Shown: positions 35,286-45,300 of the stretch, piece by piece | How the letters are laid out: each line of letters starts with the position of its first letter | Position numbering within the stretch: position 1 is the first letter of the stretch | Source: Variovorax sp. EL159 | Lineage (GTDB): Bacteria > Pseudomonadota > Gammaproteobacteria > Burkholderiales > Burkholderiaceae_C | Assembly: GCF_900100965.1 (NCBI RefSeq) | Contig: NZ_FMUJ01000001.1 | Coordinates: 1,040,272 to 1,104,271, forward strand | Reading direction: 5' to 3' | Length of the DNA stretch: 64,000 nucleotides | Translations under genes and position numbers: made by a program | The notes under the pieces: model-generated | Seen by the model: the letters and a program-made list of their open reading frames with translations, nothing else | Told to the model about the DNA's origin: nothing | The model's database searches: none

Positions 35286-35309
35286 CGGGGCCGGTGGCCT
35301 GACGGGGCC
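35276..35309. repeat. 17-bp perfect tandem duplication at the antiporter stop codon
   Basis: Two perfect copies of GGTGGCCTGACGGGGCC lie head to tail. The first contains the TGA stop of the antiporter gene, so the second looks like a recent slippage duplication in the 3' untranslated region. Confidence 0.9.
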
Positions 35310-35325
35310 GGTCCGGCGCCCGGGT

Positions 35326-35730
35326 TCAGAGGTCTTCGATGACCAGCATGCGGTAGCGCTGGGCGATCGAATAGGGCACGGTCCGCACCAGTTCCATCAG
35401 CCGCTCGGCCGTGGCGCCGTCCCGCGTTTTGACCAGCAGGCCCGTGTGGCCGCTGCGCGCCAGCCGGGCGAAGGCGCGTACCGTCGCGGCGTCTGTGCCG
35501 GGGGACGGCAGGGGGTCTTCGACGGTCTTCACGGTCGGCGCGATCTCGGCCAGGACCGTCTCGGCGGGCAACAGATAGACCTCGTCGCCGCTCATGCCTT
35601 TTTCGATCAGGCGGTGGCCGATGCGGTTCGCGTCTTCCGCACTGGGGAACATCACCATCGAATAGCCGGTCGGATAGAAGGCGCCACCGACGCTCGATCG
35701 CATGTGGGTCTCAAGAATGAATTGCTTCAT
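35326..35730 (-). CDS. conserved hypothetical soluble protein
   Basis: The 134-residue frame has a balanced, protein-like composition (MKQFILETHMRSSVGGAFYP; GYSMVMFPSAEDANRIGHRL; SGHTGLLVKTRDGATAERLM). Alternating strands and helices suggest a small ferredoxin-like alpha/beta fold. There is no signal peptide or recognised motif. It is convergent with the antiporter gene. I do not recognise a function. Confidence 0.65.
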   Translation of the reverse strand: MKQFILETHMRSSVGGAFYPTGYSMVMFPSAEDANRIGHRLIEKGMSGDEVYLLPAETVLAEIAPTVKTVEDPLPSPGTDAATVRAFARLARSGHTGLLVKTRDGATAERLMELVRTVPYSIAQRYRMLVIEDL

Positions 35731-35868
35731 GCGGCCTCCTGGAGTCCATGAGGGTCCCTGGCTACAACATTAGGTCGCGCGGCGCGGATGCGCTGTAGGA
35801 GAAGCCCGAAAGCTGTCAACCGCGCGTGTTCTTCGTCCATTCAACGGTGACACCACTTGCATTGCCCC

Positions 35869-36090
35869 ATGTCTTCCGCCCGAAACATCGCACTCACCGT
35901 CCACGAACTGGAGGCCGGCGAGTTCTATTGGGTGCTGATGGAAGCGGTGGACGACACGCCGGGCGAGACCACCCACGTCTACGTGCCGCTGGAAGCCGCC
36001 CACGAGCCCTATGCCACCTACTCGAACGCGCTGGTGGCGGGCGTTGCGGCGTTGCGGCGGCTGTTCGGACCCGACGGCAGGCCCCGCTGA
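35869..36090 (+). CDS. small hypothetical protein
   Basis: The protein is 73 residues long from the ATG at 35869; a TTG four codons earlier is an alternative. The sequence (ALTVHELEAGEFYWVLMEAV; VYVPLEAAHEPYATYSNALV) is acidic and looks like a small beta-alpha domain. No known motif is seen. It precedes the cobalamin riboswitch region but is separated from it by a promoter-like sequence and a hairpin. Confidence 0.6.
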   Translation: MSSARNIALTVHELEAGEFYWVLMEAVDDTPGETTHVYVPLEAAHEPYATYSNALVAGVAALRRLFGPDGRPR

Positions 36091-36148
36091 ACCGGGGCTG
36101 AACCCCGCCTGAGCCGCGCGTCGGGAGCGCCGGCAACAGGCCGCTCCC

Positions 36149-36154
36149 TATAAT
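36149..36154 (+). promoter_or_regulatory. -10 promoter element before the cobalamin riboswitch
   Basis: A consensus TATAAT at 36149-36154 follows a GGGAGCG...CGCTCCC hairpin (36123-36148) that may insulate it from the upstream gene. It lies about 50 bases before the conserved aptamer core. No good -35 hexamer is visible. Confidence 0.45.
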
Positions 36155-36199
36155 CCCGCGGTTTTGGTGTGTTAATTTTTATTACTCACACCAGAAACC

Positions 36200-36446
36200 A
36201 CGGTTCGAAGGTGCCCCGCATGCCATCCATTGGCCTCGGGGTTAAACGGGAAGCAGGTGCGCCACGTCGTCGCTGACGCGGTCATTCCTGCGCTGCCCCC
36301 GCAACGGTCGGCGGATCTGGAAACCCTCGGGCCCATGCCTTTTTCGGCATGGGCAGCCACTGCGCTTCGGCGTGGGAAGGCGAGGGTTTCGGCTCCGGTG
36401 CGCATTCTGCGCATCGGGGCGCTCCGCAAGCCCGGATACCGGCCTT
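36200..36446 (+). promoter_or_regulatory. cobalamin (B12) riboswitch aptamer
   Basis: Conserved blocks of the B12 riboswitch appear in order: GGTTAAACGGGAAGCAGGTG (around 36239-36259), GCTGCCCCCGCAACGGT (36292-36308), the B12-box-like GCCACTG (36356-36362) with GTGGGAAGGC (36372-36381), and AAGCCCGGATACCGGCC (36428-36444). Binding of adenosylcobalamin should repress the downstream TonB receptor gene and the cluster behind it. Boundaries are approximate. Confidence 0.88.
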
Positions 36447-36560
36447 CGCAACCGCCTTCGGACGCTGCGGGAGTGCGTGTCCGGGCCTGCCGTTGCGCCG
36501 CCTTCGCGTGCACCGGCACCGCCCGTTCGCACCTCTTCCCACGTCCTCGATCGGTCAGGA

Positions 36561-36589
36561 ACCTGCGGGGACGCAGGTCGGAGGAGGGG
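36561..36589 (+). promoter_or_regulatory. expression-platform hairpin and ribosome site of the TonB receptor gene
   Basis: A 7-bp stem (ACCTGCG / CGCAGGT, loop GGGA, 36561-36578) is followed at once by a strong Shine-Dalgarno (GGAGGAGGGG, 36580-36589) and the ATG at 36597. This layout suggests translational control by the upstream aptamer. The stem is observed and the mechanism is inferred. Confidence 0.5.
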
Positions 36590-36596
36590 AATTCAA

Positions 36597-38801
36597 ATGG
36601 ATCAGGCATCGCCAGCGCGCGATCGCACGGGCGCGCCACGGCAATGGGCGCGCCTTTCGGGGCTTTCAGGTCTTTCGGGCCTTTCACTGGGGCTGGGGTT
36701 GGCTTTCGGGCCCGTCGCCGCCTTCGCGGAGACGGCAGGAGAAACGACGGGCACGGGCAGCAACAGCCTGGCGCCGGTACAGGTTGAGGCCAGCCGGCAC
36801 ACGCCGCTGGCCATCGACGAGCCCGCGCACACCGGCAGCCGCCTCGGGCTCACGCCGCTCGAAACGCCGGCCAGCATCGAGGTGCTGAGCGGCGACACCA
36901 TCCGCGCGCGCGGCGACGTCTCGGTGATCGACGCGGCCACCCGCGCCACCGGCATCACCGGCTCGCCCGCGCCCGGCAACGGCGGCACGTCGATGGCGGC
37001 GCGCGGCTTCTCGGGCCACGGCTCGGTGATGCAGCTGTTCGACGGCACGCGCCTGTACGCGGGCGCGGGCACCGTCACCTTTCCGTTCGACACCTGGTCG
37101 GTCGACCGCATCGAGGTGCTGCGCGGCGCGGCCTCGGTGATGTTCGGCGAAGGCGCCATCGGCGGCGCGATCAACGTCGTGCCCAAGAAGCCCACGCGCG
37201 GCCCGATCCAGAACGAAGCGCTCGTGACGTACGGCTCCGACGCCACGCGCCAGGTCGCCTTCGGCAGCGGCGGTGCGATCAACGACAAGCTGTCGTACCG
37301 CTTCGACATCAGCCACCGCAAGACCAACGGCTTCATGGCGCGCGGCGAGGCCGAGAGCCTGGCCGTGGGCGCGGCCGTGCGGCTGGATGTGTCGCCGCAG
37401 CTGCAGTTCACGCTGTCGCACGACGAAGGCCGGCAGTCGCCGCAGCGCTACTACGGCGTGCCGCTGATCGACGGGCGCCTGAACGACCGGACGCTGCGCC
37501 AGAACTACAACCTCGATGATTCGGAGCTGAAGTACCGCGACAAGTGGACCCGGCTCGACGCCCAGTGGACGCCGAACGATGCGGTCACCGTGCGCAACCA
37601 GCTCTACCGGCTGGAGAGCAAGCGCCACTGGCGCAACAGCGAGACCTACACCTTCAACGCCACCACCCGCCAGGTCTTGCGTGGCGACTACCTGGAAATC
37701 GGCCACGACCAGGAGCAGATCGGCAACCGCACCGACGCCACCTTCCGGCATTCGCTGTTCGGCATGGCCAACCAGGTGCTGGTGGGCTTCGACATGAACC
37801 ACATCGACTTCCTGAATTCGAGCGACTCGCCCTATGGTGGCCGCTCGGTGGTCAACCCCTTCGTGTTCCAGCCCGGCTACTACGCCTCGCCCGTGGCCTA
37901 CCTGCCGCGCTACAAGACGAAGACCAACACCTACGCCTTCTTCACCGAAGACAAGCTGGCCTTCAACGAGCAGTGGTCGGTGGTCGGCAGCCTGCGCTGG
38001 GACCACGCCAAGGTTTCGCGCGTCGACCAGCAGAACCTGTCGAGCCGGCTGGACAAGACCTTCGAGTACGCCACCGGCCGCCTTGGCGTGGTGTACGCGC
38101 CCGATGCCTCGCAGTCGTTCTATGCCCAGGTGGCGCGCGCGGCCGATCCGCTGACCTCGCTGATCAGCACCTCGGCCACGCAGGTGCCCTTCGACCTGAG
38201 CACCGGCCGGCAGGTCGAGGTGGGCTACAAGCGCCAGCTGGCCGATGGCCGTGGCGCCTGGACCGTGGCCGCCTACCGCATCGAGAAGACCAAGCTGCTC
38301 TCGCGCGACGCCAGCGACCCGAGCAAGACCCAGCAGATCGGCAAGCAGTCGTCCGAAGGCATCGAGGCCACGCTCGACCTGGCACTGACCTCGACGCTGC
38401 GGCTCGAAGCCAACGTCGCCCGGCTGCGCGCGCGTTATGACGACTTCAACGAGGTGGTCGGCAAGTCGCTGGTTTCGCGCGCGGGCAACACGCCGTCCGG
38501 CGTGCCTGAGGCGACGGCGAACCTCTGGCTCAACTGGCGCTTCCTGCCGCAATGGGAGGCCGATTTCGGCGTGCGCTACGTGGGTTCGCGGCAGGTCGAT
38601 ACGGCCAATTCGCGCAAGATCGGCGCCTACACGGTGGCCGATGCCGGCGTGAGCTGGCAGGTGAACCCGTCGACAAAGCTGGCGCTGCGCGGCTACAACC
38701 TGACCGATCGCAAGTACCCGGTGTCGTTCTCGAACGGCGGCAACCAGTGGCTGCTGGGCCGGCCGCGCTCGTTCGAGCTGTCGGCGCTGGTCAACTTCTG
38801 A
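36597..38801 (+). CDS. TonB-dependent outer-membrane receptor under B12 riboswitch control
   Basis: The 734-residue protein has a signal peptide (LSLGLGLAFGPVAAFA), a plug domain (LGLTPLETPASIEVLSGDTI; GTSMAARGFSGHGSVMQLFD; VDRIEVLRGAASVMFGEGAI; GGAINVVPKKP) and a 22-strand-type barrel. The barrel ends with aromatic residues (RSFELSALVNF). The plug resembles the FhuE/FpvA siderophore-receptor group rather than classic BtuB, yet a B12 riboswitch precedes it. Probable cargo is cobalamin, a corrinoid or a chelated cobalt. The PepSY gene follows after 8 bases. Confidence 0.9.
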   Translation: MDQASPARDRTGAPRQWARLSGLSGLSGLSLGLGLAFGPVAAFAETAGETTGTGSNSLAPVQVEASRHTPLAIDEPAHTGSRLGLTPLETPASIEVLSGDTIRARGDVSVIDAATRATGITGSPAPGNGGTSMAARGFSGHGSVMQLFDGTRLYAGAGTVTFPFDTWSVDRIEVLRGAASVMFGEGAIGGAINVVPKKPTRGPIQNEALVTYGSDATRQVAFGSGGAINDKLSYRFDISHRKTNGFMARGEAESLAVGAAVRLDVSPQLQFTLSHDEGRQSPQRYYGVPLIDGRLNDRTLRQNYNLDDSELKYRDKWTRLDAQWTPNDAVTVRNQLYRLESKRHWRNSETYTFNATTRQVLRGDYLEIGHDQEQIGNRTDATFRHSLFGMANQVLVGFDMNHIDFLNSSDSPYGGRSVVNPFVFQPGYYASPVAYLPRYKTKTNTYAFFTEDKLAFNEQWSVVGSLRWDHAKVSRVDQQNLSSRLDKTFEYATGRLGVVYAPDASQSFYAQVARAADPLTSLISTSATQVPFDLSTGRQVEVGYKRQLADGRGAWTVAAYRIEKTKLLSRDASDPSKTQQIGKQSSEGIEATLDLALTSTLRLEANVARLRARYDDFNEVVGKSLVSRAGNTPSGVPEATANLWLNWRFLPQWEADFGVRYVGSRQVDTANSRKIGAYTVADAGVSWQVNPSTKLALRGYNLTDRKYPVSFSNGGNQWLLGRPRSFELSALVNF

Positions 38802-38809
38802 GCACGACC

Positions 38810-40369
38810 ATGACCTCCGCATGGCGCCGCGCCTGGCCCCGTCTTCGCCACTGGCTCTACTGGACACACCGGTGGTTGGGCATCGGCGGCTGCCTGCTGT
38901 TCGTCATGTGGTTCGTCTCGGGTGTGGTGATGATGTACGTGGGCTATCCCACGCTCACCGACGAAGAGCGGCTGGCCGGCCTCGGGCCGTTGCGCTTTGA
39001 GCAGGCGGTGGTGCCGCCATCCGCCGCGCTGGAAGCACTGCCACCGGCCGCGCGCGCACAACCGCCGCGCCGCATGGTGCTCGAAGTGCAGGGCGGCAGC
39101 GCGCCGGAACCCGTCTGGCGCATCACCGACGCACGCGGTGGTCGCCACACCATCTCGGCACGCGACGGCCATGCGCTCGGCCCGGTCGATGCGGCGCAGG
39201 CGGAGGCCACTGCGCGCGGCTTTTCAGGCCAGCCCGGCGCGCGCTGGGCCGAGACGCTGGAGCGCGACCAGTGGACCGTGCCGCAAGGCCTGAATCCGCT
39301 GCGCCCGCTGCATCGCATCGAAGTCGGCGACGCGGCCGGCACCGAGCTGTACGTGTCCTCGCGCAACGGCGAGGTGGTGCGCGACACCACGCGTTCGGAG
39401 CGCTTCTGGAACTGGCTGGGTTCGGTGCCGCACTGGATCTACTTCACCCCGCTGCGTGCCGACCCGCCGCTGTGGCACGAGGTGGTCGTGTGGCTGTCGG
39501 CAGCGTGCATCGTCTCGGCGGTGACGGGCATCGTCATCGGCATCCTGCGGGTTCGGCTGCGCCGGCGTTTCCGCAACGGCGCGGTCACGCCGTACAAGGG
39601 GTGGATGGCCTGGCACCACATCGCCGGCCTCATCGGCGGTTTCTTCGTGCTCACGTGGATCATCAGCGGCTGGCTGTCGATGAACCCCAACGGCTGGTTC
39701 CAGCGCGGGCCCGGCGACGTGGCGGCGATGGCGCGCTACACCGGCGCAGGGTCGTCGCCATTCCCCTGGCCGCCGGCTTCGTTACCGGCGGGCGAAGGCG
39801 CCGCCGCACCACGCGAGGCATTGCCGATGTGGTTCGACGGCAGGCCGCTGCTGCAACTGCGCGATGCGCAGGGGCGTGTGCGCGTGGTCGATGCCGCAAC
39901 GGGCGCGCCCGCCACGATCAGCCGCGACGACATCGTGCGTGCCGCCGCCCGCCTGCGCCCCGGCGCCACCGTGACGCAGGCGACGCTGCAGATGCGCGAA
40001 GACTTCCACTGGTACGGACACCACCGCGAGCGCGTGCTGCCCGTGTGGCGGCTCGAATTCGACGACGCCGCGCGCAGCTGGATCTACATCGACCCTTCCA
40101 GCGGGCAGGTCGCCGGCAGCAACGACCGCAACGCGCGCCTGCGCCGCTGGCTCTTCAATGCGGCGCACAGCCTCGACTTTCCCTGGCTCATCCAGTACCG
40201 GCCGGCCTGGGACATCGTGGTGTGGCTGCTGTCGATCATCGGCACGGTGGCTTCGGCCAGCGGCGTGGTGATCGGCTGGCGCCGGTTGCGGCGCAAACCC
40301 TCGTTGCGGGAGCGCGGCGCGCGCCCCGGCGTTCATGGCGGGGCTTGCGCGAGCAAGCCCATCAACTAA
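38810..40369 (+). CDS. PepSY-associated inner-membrane protein
   Basis: The 519-residue PepSY_TM protein has a start helix (WLGIGGCLLFVMWFVSGVVM) and further helices near residues 218-243, 268-287 and 470-490. Conserved His residues fit haem or metal handling (LYWTHRWLG; WMAWHHIAGLIGG). Two periplasmic PepSY-like segments lie between helices. Relatives next to TonB receptors are thought to reduce or release metal from siderophores. Here it follows a riboswitch-controlled receptor, so a corrinoid- or cobalt-related role is inferred. Confidence 0.85.
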   Translation: MTSAWRRAWPRLRHWLYWTHRWLGIGGCLLFVMWFVSGVVMMYVGYPTLTDEERLAGLGPLRFEQAVVPPSAALEALPPAARAQPPRRMVLEVQGGSAPEPVWRITDARGGRHTISARDGHALGPVDAAQAEATARGFSGQPGARWAETLERDQWTVPQGLNPLRPLHRIEVGDAAGTELYVSSRNGEVVRDTTRSERFWNWLGSVPHWIYFTPLRADPPLWHEVVVWLSAACIVSAVTGIVIGILRVRLRRRFRNGAVTPYKGWMAWHHIAGLIGGFFVLTWIISGWLSMNPNGWFQRGPGDVAAMARYTGAGSSPFPWPPASLPAGEGAAAPREALPMWFDGRPLLQLRDAQGRVRVVDAATGAPATISRDDIVRAAARLRPGATVTQATLQMREDFHWYGHHRERVLPVWRLEFDDAARSWIYIDPSSGQVAGSNDRNARLRRWLFNAAHSLDFPWLIQYRPAWDIVVWLLSIIGTVASASGVVIGWRRLRRKPSLRERGARPGVHGGACASKPIN

Positions 40370-40410
40370 CAATCAACTTTCGCACTTCGGTGCAATTCAG
40401 GAGGTGCTCG

Positions 40411-41088
40411 ATGCACATCGAACCAGGTCTCGTCGACGGATCCAAGATTTTCCTCAGCTACGCGACGGCAGCCGCCGCGCTGGCCTACACAGGCAAGGTG
40501 GCGTTCGACACGCTCATGAAGGACGGCCCCGCCGCCCTGGTGCTGCGCTCGGCCATTGCCGTGGCGCTGGTGTTCTGCTTCTTCGAGGTGTTGCCGCATC
40601 ACCCCGTGGGCGTGTCCGAGGTGCACCTGATCCTCGGCACCACGCTGCTGCTGGTGTTCGGGCTCGCGCCCGCGGCCATCGGCCTGGCGGGCGGGTTGCT
40701 CATCCAGGGCCTGTTCTTCGAGCCGCAGGACTTGCCGCAGTACGGCATGAACGTCACCACCTTGCTGGTGCCCCTGTTCGCGACGGCCGCGCTGGCACGG
40801 CGCATCATTCCGAAGAACGTGGCCTACGTGGACCTCAGCTACCAGCAGGCTTTCAAGCTGTCGGTGGCCTACCAGGGTGGCATCGTGGTCTGGGTCGGCT
40901 TCTGGGCGCTCTACGGTCGCGGCACCGGCCTCGAGAACATCGGCCAGATCGCCAGCTTCGGCGCTGCCTACATGACCGTCGTGCTGGTCGAGCCACTGGT
41001 CGACCTGGGCGTGCTGGCTGCGGCCAAGGCCTGGCGTCGCCTGCAGGGCACGGCGTTCGTCGAGCGCCGCCTGTACAGCAGCATCTGA
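40411..41088 (+). CDS. CbiM-like cobalt ECF transporter permease
   Basis: The 225-residue membrane protein begins MHIEPG, matching the N-terminal Met-His-Ile that coordinates cobalt in CbiM. Family-like segments follow (HHPVGVSEVHLILGTTLLLV; GLAPAAIGLAGGLLIQGLFF; GMNVTTLLVPLFA). CbiM is the substrate-binding component of the CbiMNQO energy-coupling transporter. No CbiN, CbiQ or CbiO gene is nearby, so it may act alone or share an energy module. GGAGGT lies 7 bases before the ATG. It sits in the cobalamin cluster. Confidence 0.8.
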   Translation: MHIEPGLVDGSKIFLSYATAAAALAYTGKVAFDTLMKDGPAALVLRSAIAVALVFCFFEVLPHHPVGVSEVHLILGTTLLLVFGLAPAAIGLAGGLLIQGLFFEPQDLPQYGMNVTTLLVPLFATAALARRIIPKNVAYVDLSYQQAFKLSVAYQGGIVVWVGFWALYGRGTGLENIGQIASFGAAYMTVVLVEPLVDLGVLAAAKAWRRLQGTAFVERRLYSSI

Positions 41089-41099
41089 TCCGGATTCAG

Positions 41100-41137
41100 C
41101 GGCACGCACTCCCCGGGGGCGACCCCGGGGCGTGCCG
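41100..41137 (+). terminator. GC-rich stem-loop between cbiM-like gene and cobW (possible terminator)
   Basis: CGGCACG (41100-41106) pairs with CGTGCCG (41131-41137), and CCCCGGGG (41111-41118) pairs with CCCCGGGG (41123-41130), giving a 15-bp stem with one 4-base bulge. No T tract follows, so it may be an intercistronic stabiliser or partial terminator. The rest of the 197-bp gap shows no second B12 box. Confidence 0.4.
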
Positions 41138-41285
41138 CATCCATTGCCGGCGCCGGAGGCCCGGCGCTCCATCTCCGCTTCGTCGGCTCCGGGCCGATGC
41201 CGCTCGTGCGGATCGCGGGCGCCGTCGAGCGCCCGTCTCCGCGTTACCCATTCCATGGCCATCGGCGCCTGAAAGAATCCACTTC

Positions 41286-42350
41286 ATGACCCCAAGCAAC
41301 GCCAAGATCCCCGTCACCATCGTCACGGGCTTCCTCGGCAGCGGCAAGACCACGCTGCTGCGTCACATCCTCGGCAACGCCGAGGGCCGCCGCATCGCGG
41401 TGATCGTCAACGAGTTCGGCGAACTCGGCATCGACGGCGAGATTCTTCGTGGCTGCGGCATCGGCTGCGACGAGGAAGGCAACGAGCGCGAAGGCGCGCT
41501 GTACGAACTGGCCAACGGCTGCGTCTGCTGCACCGTGCAGGAAGAATTCTTGCCCGTGATGCTGCAACTGGCCGAGCGGCGCGGCGACATCGACGCCGTG
41601 ATCATCGAGACCTCGGGCCTGGCGCTGCCCAAGCCGCTGGTGCAGGCCTTCCAGTGGCCGGACATCGCCAACATCTTCACCGTCGATTCGGTGGTCACCG
41701 TGGTCGACGGGCCCGCCGCCGATGCGGGCCAGTTCGCCGAGAACCCCGCGGCGGTCGATGAAGCCCGCCGTGCCGACCCCAATCTCGACCACGAATCGCC
41801 GCTGCATGAGCTGTTCGAAGACCAGCTCTCGGCCGCCGACCTCGTGGTGCTCAACAAGACCGACCTGATGGACGACGCCGCGCGCATCCGTGTCGAGGCT
41901 CTCGTGCGCGAAGAGCTGCCGCCCGAAGTGAAGATCGTCGCCGCCACCGAAGGCAAGCTGCCGCTGGCGCTGCTGCTGGGCCAGGGCCGCGCGGCCGAAG
42001 CCACCATCCACCTGCGCGAAAGCCACCACGACCACGAGGAAGACCACGACCATGACGAGTTCGACTCGCTCGTGATTGAACTGCCGGCCGTGGACCGCGA
42101 CAGCCTTCTGGCCGTGCTCGGCAAGCTGGTCGAGCAGCACACCATCTACCGCGTGAAGGGCTTCGTCGCCATTCCCGGCAAGCCGATGCGCCTTCTGGTG
42201 CAGGGCGTGGGCCGTCGTTTCGACCACCACTTCGACCGCCGCTGGCGCGATGACGAAGCGCAGCGCACGCGCCTGGTGTTCATCGGTGAAGACCTCGATG
42301 AAGGCGCGCTGCGCAAGGCACTGGAGAGCGTGGCCGCCGTTCCCGCCTGA
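41286..42350 (+). CDS. cobW: CobW family GTPase metallochaperone
   Basis: The 354-residue G3E GTPase has Walker A GFLGSGKTT (residues 15-23), the metal-binding NGCVCC motif (C79, C81, C82), VVLNKTDLMD as the guanine-specificity motif and a His/Asp-rich segment near residues 246-258 (HHDHEEDHDHDEFD). A CobW C-terminal domain follows (DRDSLLAVLGKLV; QGVGRRFDHHF). It is thought to deliver cobalt for CobN-dependent insertion into the corrin ring. The gene lies 12 bases before cobN, so they are co-transcribed. Confidence 0.95.
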   Translation: MTPSNAKIPVTIVTGFLGSGKTTLLRHILGNAEGRRIAVIVNEFGELGIDGEILRGCGIGCDEEGNEREGALYELANGCVCCTVQEEFLPVMLQLAERRGDIDAVIIETSGLALPKPLVQAFQWPDIANIFTVDSVVTVVDGPAADAGQFAENPAAVDEARRADPNLDHESPLHELFEDQLSAADLVVLNKTDLMDDAARIRVEALVREELPPEVKIVAATEGKLPLALLLGQGRAAEATIHLRESHHDHEEDHDHDEFDSLVIELPAVDRDSLLAVLGKLVEQHTIYRVKGFVAIPGKPMRLLVQGVGRRFDHHFDRRWRDDEAQRTRLVFIGEDLDEGALRKALESVAAVPA

Positions 42351-42362
42351 TGGCCTGACCGC

Positions 42363-45300
42363 ATGCACCTGCTGAGCACCCAGCCCGGACGCTTCGTCGA
42401 AGACGACAGCGTCGTCACCCGGCTCGACCAGACACCGGGCGACATCGTGGTGCTCAGCTCGGCCGACACCACGCTCGCGCTGCTCGCGGCCGCGCGCACC
42501 GCGCTGGCGTCCGCCGACCCTGGCTATCCGTCGCTGCGGCTGGCCAACCTCATGCACCTGCGCCAGCCGGCCTCGCTCGACCTGTATGTCGACGAGGTGC
42601 TGCAGCATGCGCGCGTGGTGGTCGTCGATCACCTGGGTGCCGAATCGGCGTGGGCCTATGGCCTGCAGCAGCTGGAGAAGCTGGCCAGGCGCAAGGGCCA
42701 GCAGCTTGCGATGTTCTCGGGCGACCTGCAGGAAGACGAAGACCTGCTCGCGCGCGGCACCGCGCCCCGCGAAGTGAGCCGCCAGCTCTGGCAGTACATG
42801 CGCAGCGGCGGCGCGGGCAATGCGATGCAGTTTTTGCGCGCGGTGGCCTTCCATGGCCTCGGCCATGGCGAAGCGCCGTTGCCGCCGCGCAGCCTGCCGC
42901 AAGTGGCGCTGCATGTGCCACGCGGCATCATCGATGCGGCCCATTCGGTGGCCGGCATCGACGACCTGCGCGCCGGCTGGCATGCGGGGGCGCCGGTGGT
43001 GGCGCTGGTGTTCTATCGCTCGCATCTGCTGTCGGGCAACACCGTGGCCTTCGATGCGCTCGCGGCCGCGCTGAGCGCCGAAGGGCTGAACCCGTTGCCC
43101 GTTGCGCTCGATTCGCTGAAAGATCCGCTGTGCATGTCTGCATTCCGCGGCCTGTGCAGCGAGCACGACGTTCAGCTCGTGCTCAACACCACCGCCTTCG
43201 CCGCACTGGGGCAGGGCGCGCAGAACGACGAAGGCGAGGCCATCGCCCTGGCCGGCGACGCGCCGGTGCTGCAGGTGATCGTGAGCGGCGGCAACCGCGA
43301 GGACTGGCTGGCCGACAGCCAGGGCCTGCGCCCGCGCGACATCGCCATGCAGATCGCCTTGCCCGAGATGGACGGCCGCATCGTCACGCGTGCCGTGAGC
43401 TTCAAAGGCCTGTCGCATCGCTGCGAACTCACGCAGACCGAAGTGGTGAACTACCAGCCCGAGCCCGACCGCATCGCCTTCGTGGCCGAGCTGGCGCGGC
43501 GCTGGTGTCGCCTTCGCAGCCTTGCCGCGGCCGACAAGCGCATCGCGCTCATCCTGGCCAACTACCCCGGCAGCGAAGGGCGCATCGGCAGCGGCGTGGG
43601 GCTCGACACGCCGGCCTCGGTCATCGCGATCCTGCAGGCCATGCAGGCCGAAGGCTATGCGCTCGGCGAGCCCGATGCATTGCCGCACGATGGCGATACG
43701 TTGATGCAGAGGCTTCAGGAGGGCATCGCCAACGATCCGGCGCAATGGGCCGCGCGGCCCGCGTGGCAAAGCTACGCGCTGGCCGATTACCGCGCGCGCC
43801 TCGCGGCCTTGCCCGAAGGCATGGCGGCTGCCATCGATTCGCGCTGGGGCGCGCCCGAGCAAGACCCGATGGTCAGGCAGGGCCGCTTCATGATCGCCGG
43901 GCTGCGGCTGGGCCGCGTGTTCGTCGGCATCCAGCCGGCACGCGCGCTGGGCACGCTCGGTGCCGCCGACTATGCGAGCTACCACGACGCCGAGCTGGTG
44001 CCGCCGCACAGCTACCTGGCCTTCTACTTCTGGCTGCGCGATGCCTTCGCCATCGATGCGGTCGTGCATGTGGGCAAGCACGGCAACCTCGAATGGCTGC
44101 CGGGCAAGAGCATCGCGCTCTCGCAGACCTGCTGGCCCGATGCGATCCTCGGGCCGCTGCCGAACGTCTACCCCTTCATCGTCAACGACCCGGGCGAGGG
44201 CGCGCAGGCCAAGCGCCGCACGCAGGCGGTGATCGTCGATCACCTGATGCCGCCGCTCACGCGGGCCGAGAACCACGGCCCGATGCAGGACCTGGAACGC
44301 CAGGTCGATGAGTACTACGACGCGCTGCTGGTCGATGCGCGGCGCGCCAAGGTGCTGCGCGCGCAGATCCTCGCAGCCGTGCGGGCGCAGCATCTGGTCG
44401 ACGAACTCGACATGCCCGGTGCCGAAGACGATGCCGTGCTGGCGCGCGTCGATGCCTACCTGTGCGAGCTGAAGGAAACGCAGATTCGCGATGGGCTGCA
44501 TGTGTTCGGCGCTTCGCCGCAGGAACGGTTGCGGCGCGACACGTTGCTGGCGCTCGCGCGTTATCCGGCTGCGGATGGCGTGGGCGCGAATGCCGGGTTG
44601 CTGGGCGCGCTGGCGCGTGACTTGTTGCCGGGTGACAGCTTCGACCCGCTCGACGTCGACGCAGCCAAGCCTTGGCAGGGCGCACGCCCCGCGCTGCTGC
44701 AATCGGTCAGCAGCGATCCGTGGCGGCATCAGGGCGACACGCGCGAGCGCTTGGAGCTGCTTGCGCAACGCCTGCTCGAAGAAGGAATTCCTGCAGGCAT
44801 GCCGCAGACCACAGCGGTCATGGCTCGCATCGAACAGACCCTTGCACCAGCGCTCGATGCCTGCGGTGCGCAAGAGCTGCTGCAACTCTCCCGCGCGTTG
44901 CAAGGCCGCTTCGTACCACCTGGCCCGAGCGGCTCGCCCTCGCGCGGCCGCCCCGACGTGCTGCCGACTGGTCGCAATTTCTACGCGGTCGATACCCGTG
45001 CCATTCCCACGCCAACCGCCTGGACGCTCGGCCTCAAGTCCGCCGCGCAACTGGTCGAACGCCACATGCAGGAGCACGGCGACTACCCGGTGGCAATGGG
45101 CCTGTCCGTCTGGGGTACGGCCACCATGCGCACCGGTGGCGACGATCTGGCGCAGGCCTTCGCGCTGATCGGCGTACGGCCCAAATGGGCACCGGGCAGC
45201 CAGCGCGTGGTCGATTTCGAGGTGCTGCCGACTGTCGGGCTCGGGCGCCCGCGCATCGATGTCACGCTGCGCATCTCGGGCTTCTTTCGCGATGCCTTTC

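Noticed and set aside
41089..41285. Second cobalamin riboswitch before cobW
   Set aside because: No B12-box-like block or other conserved aptamer segment was found; only a GC-rich stem-loop is present.
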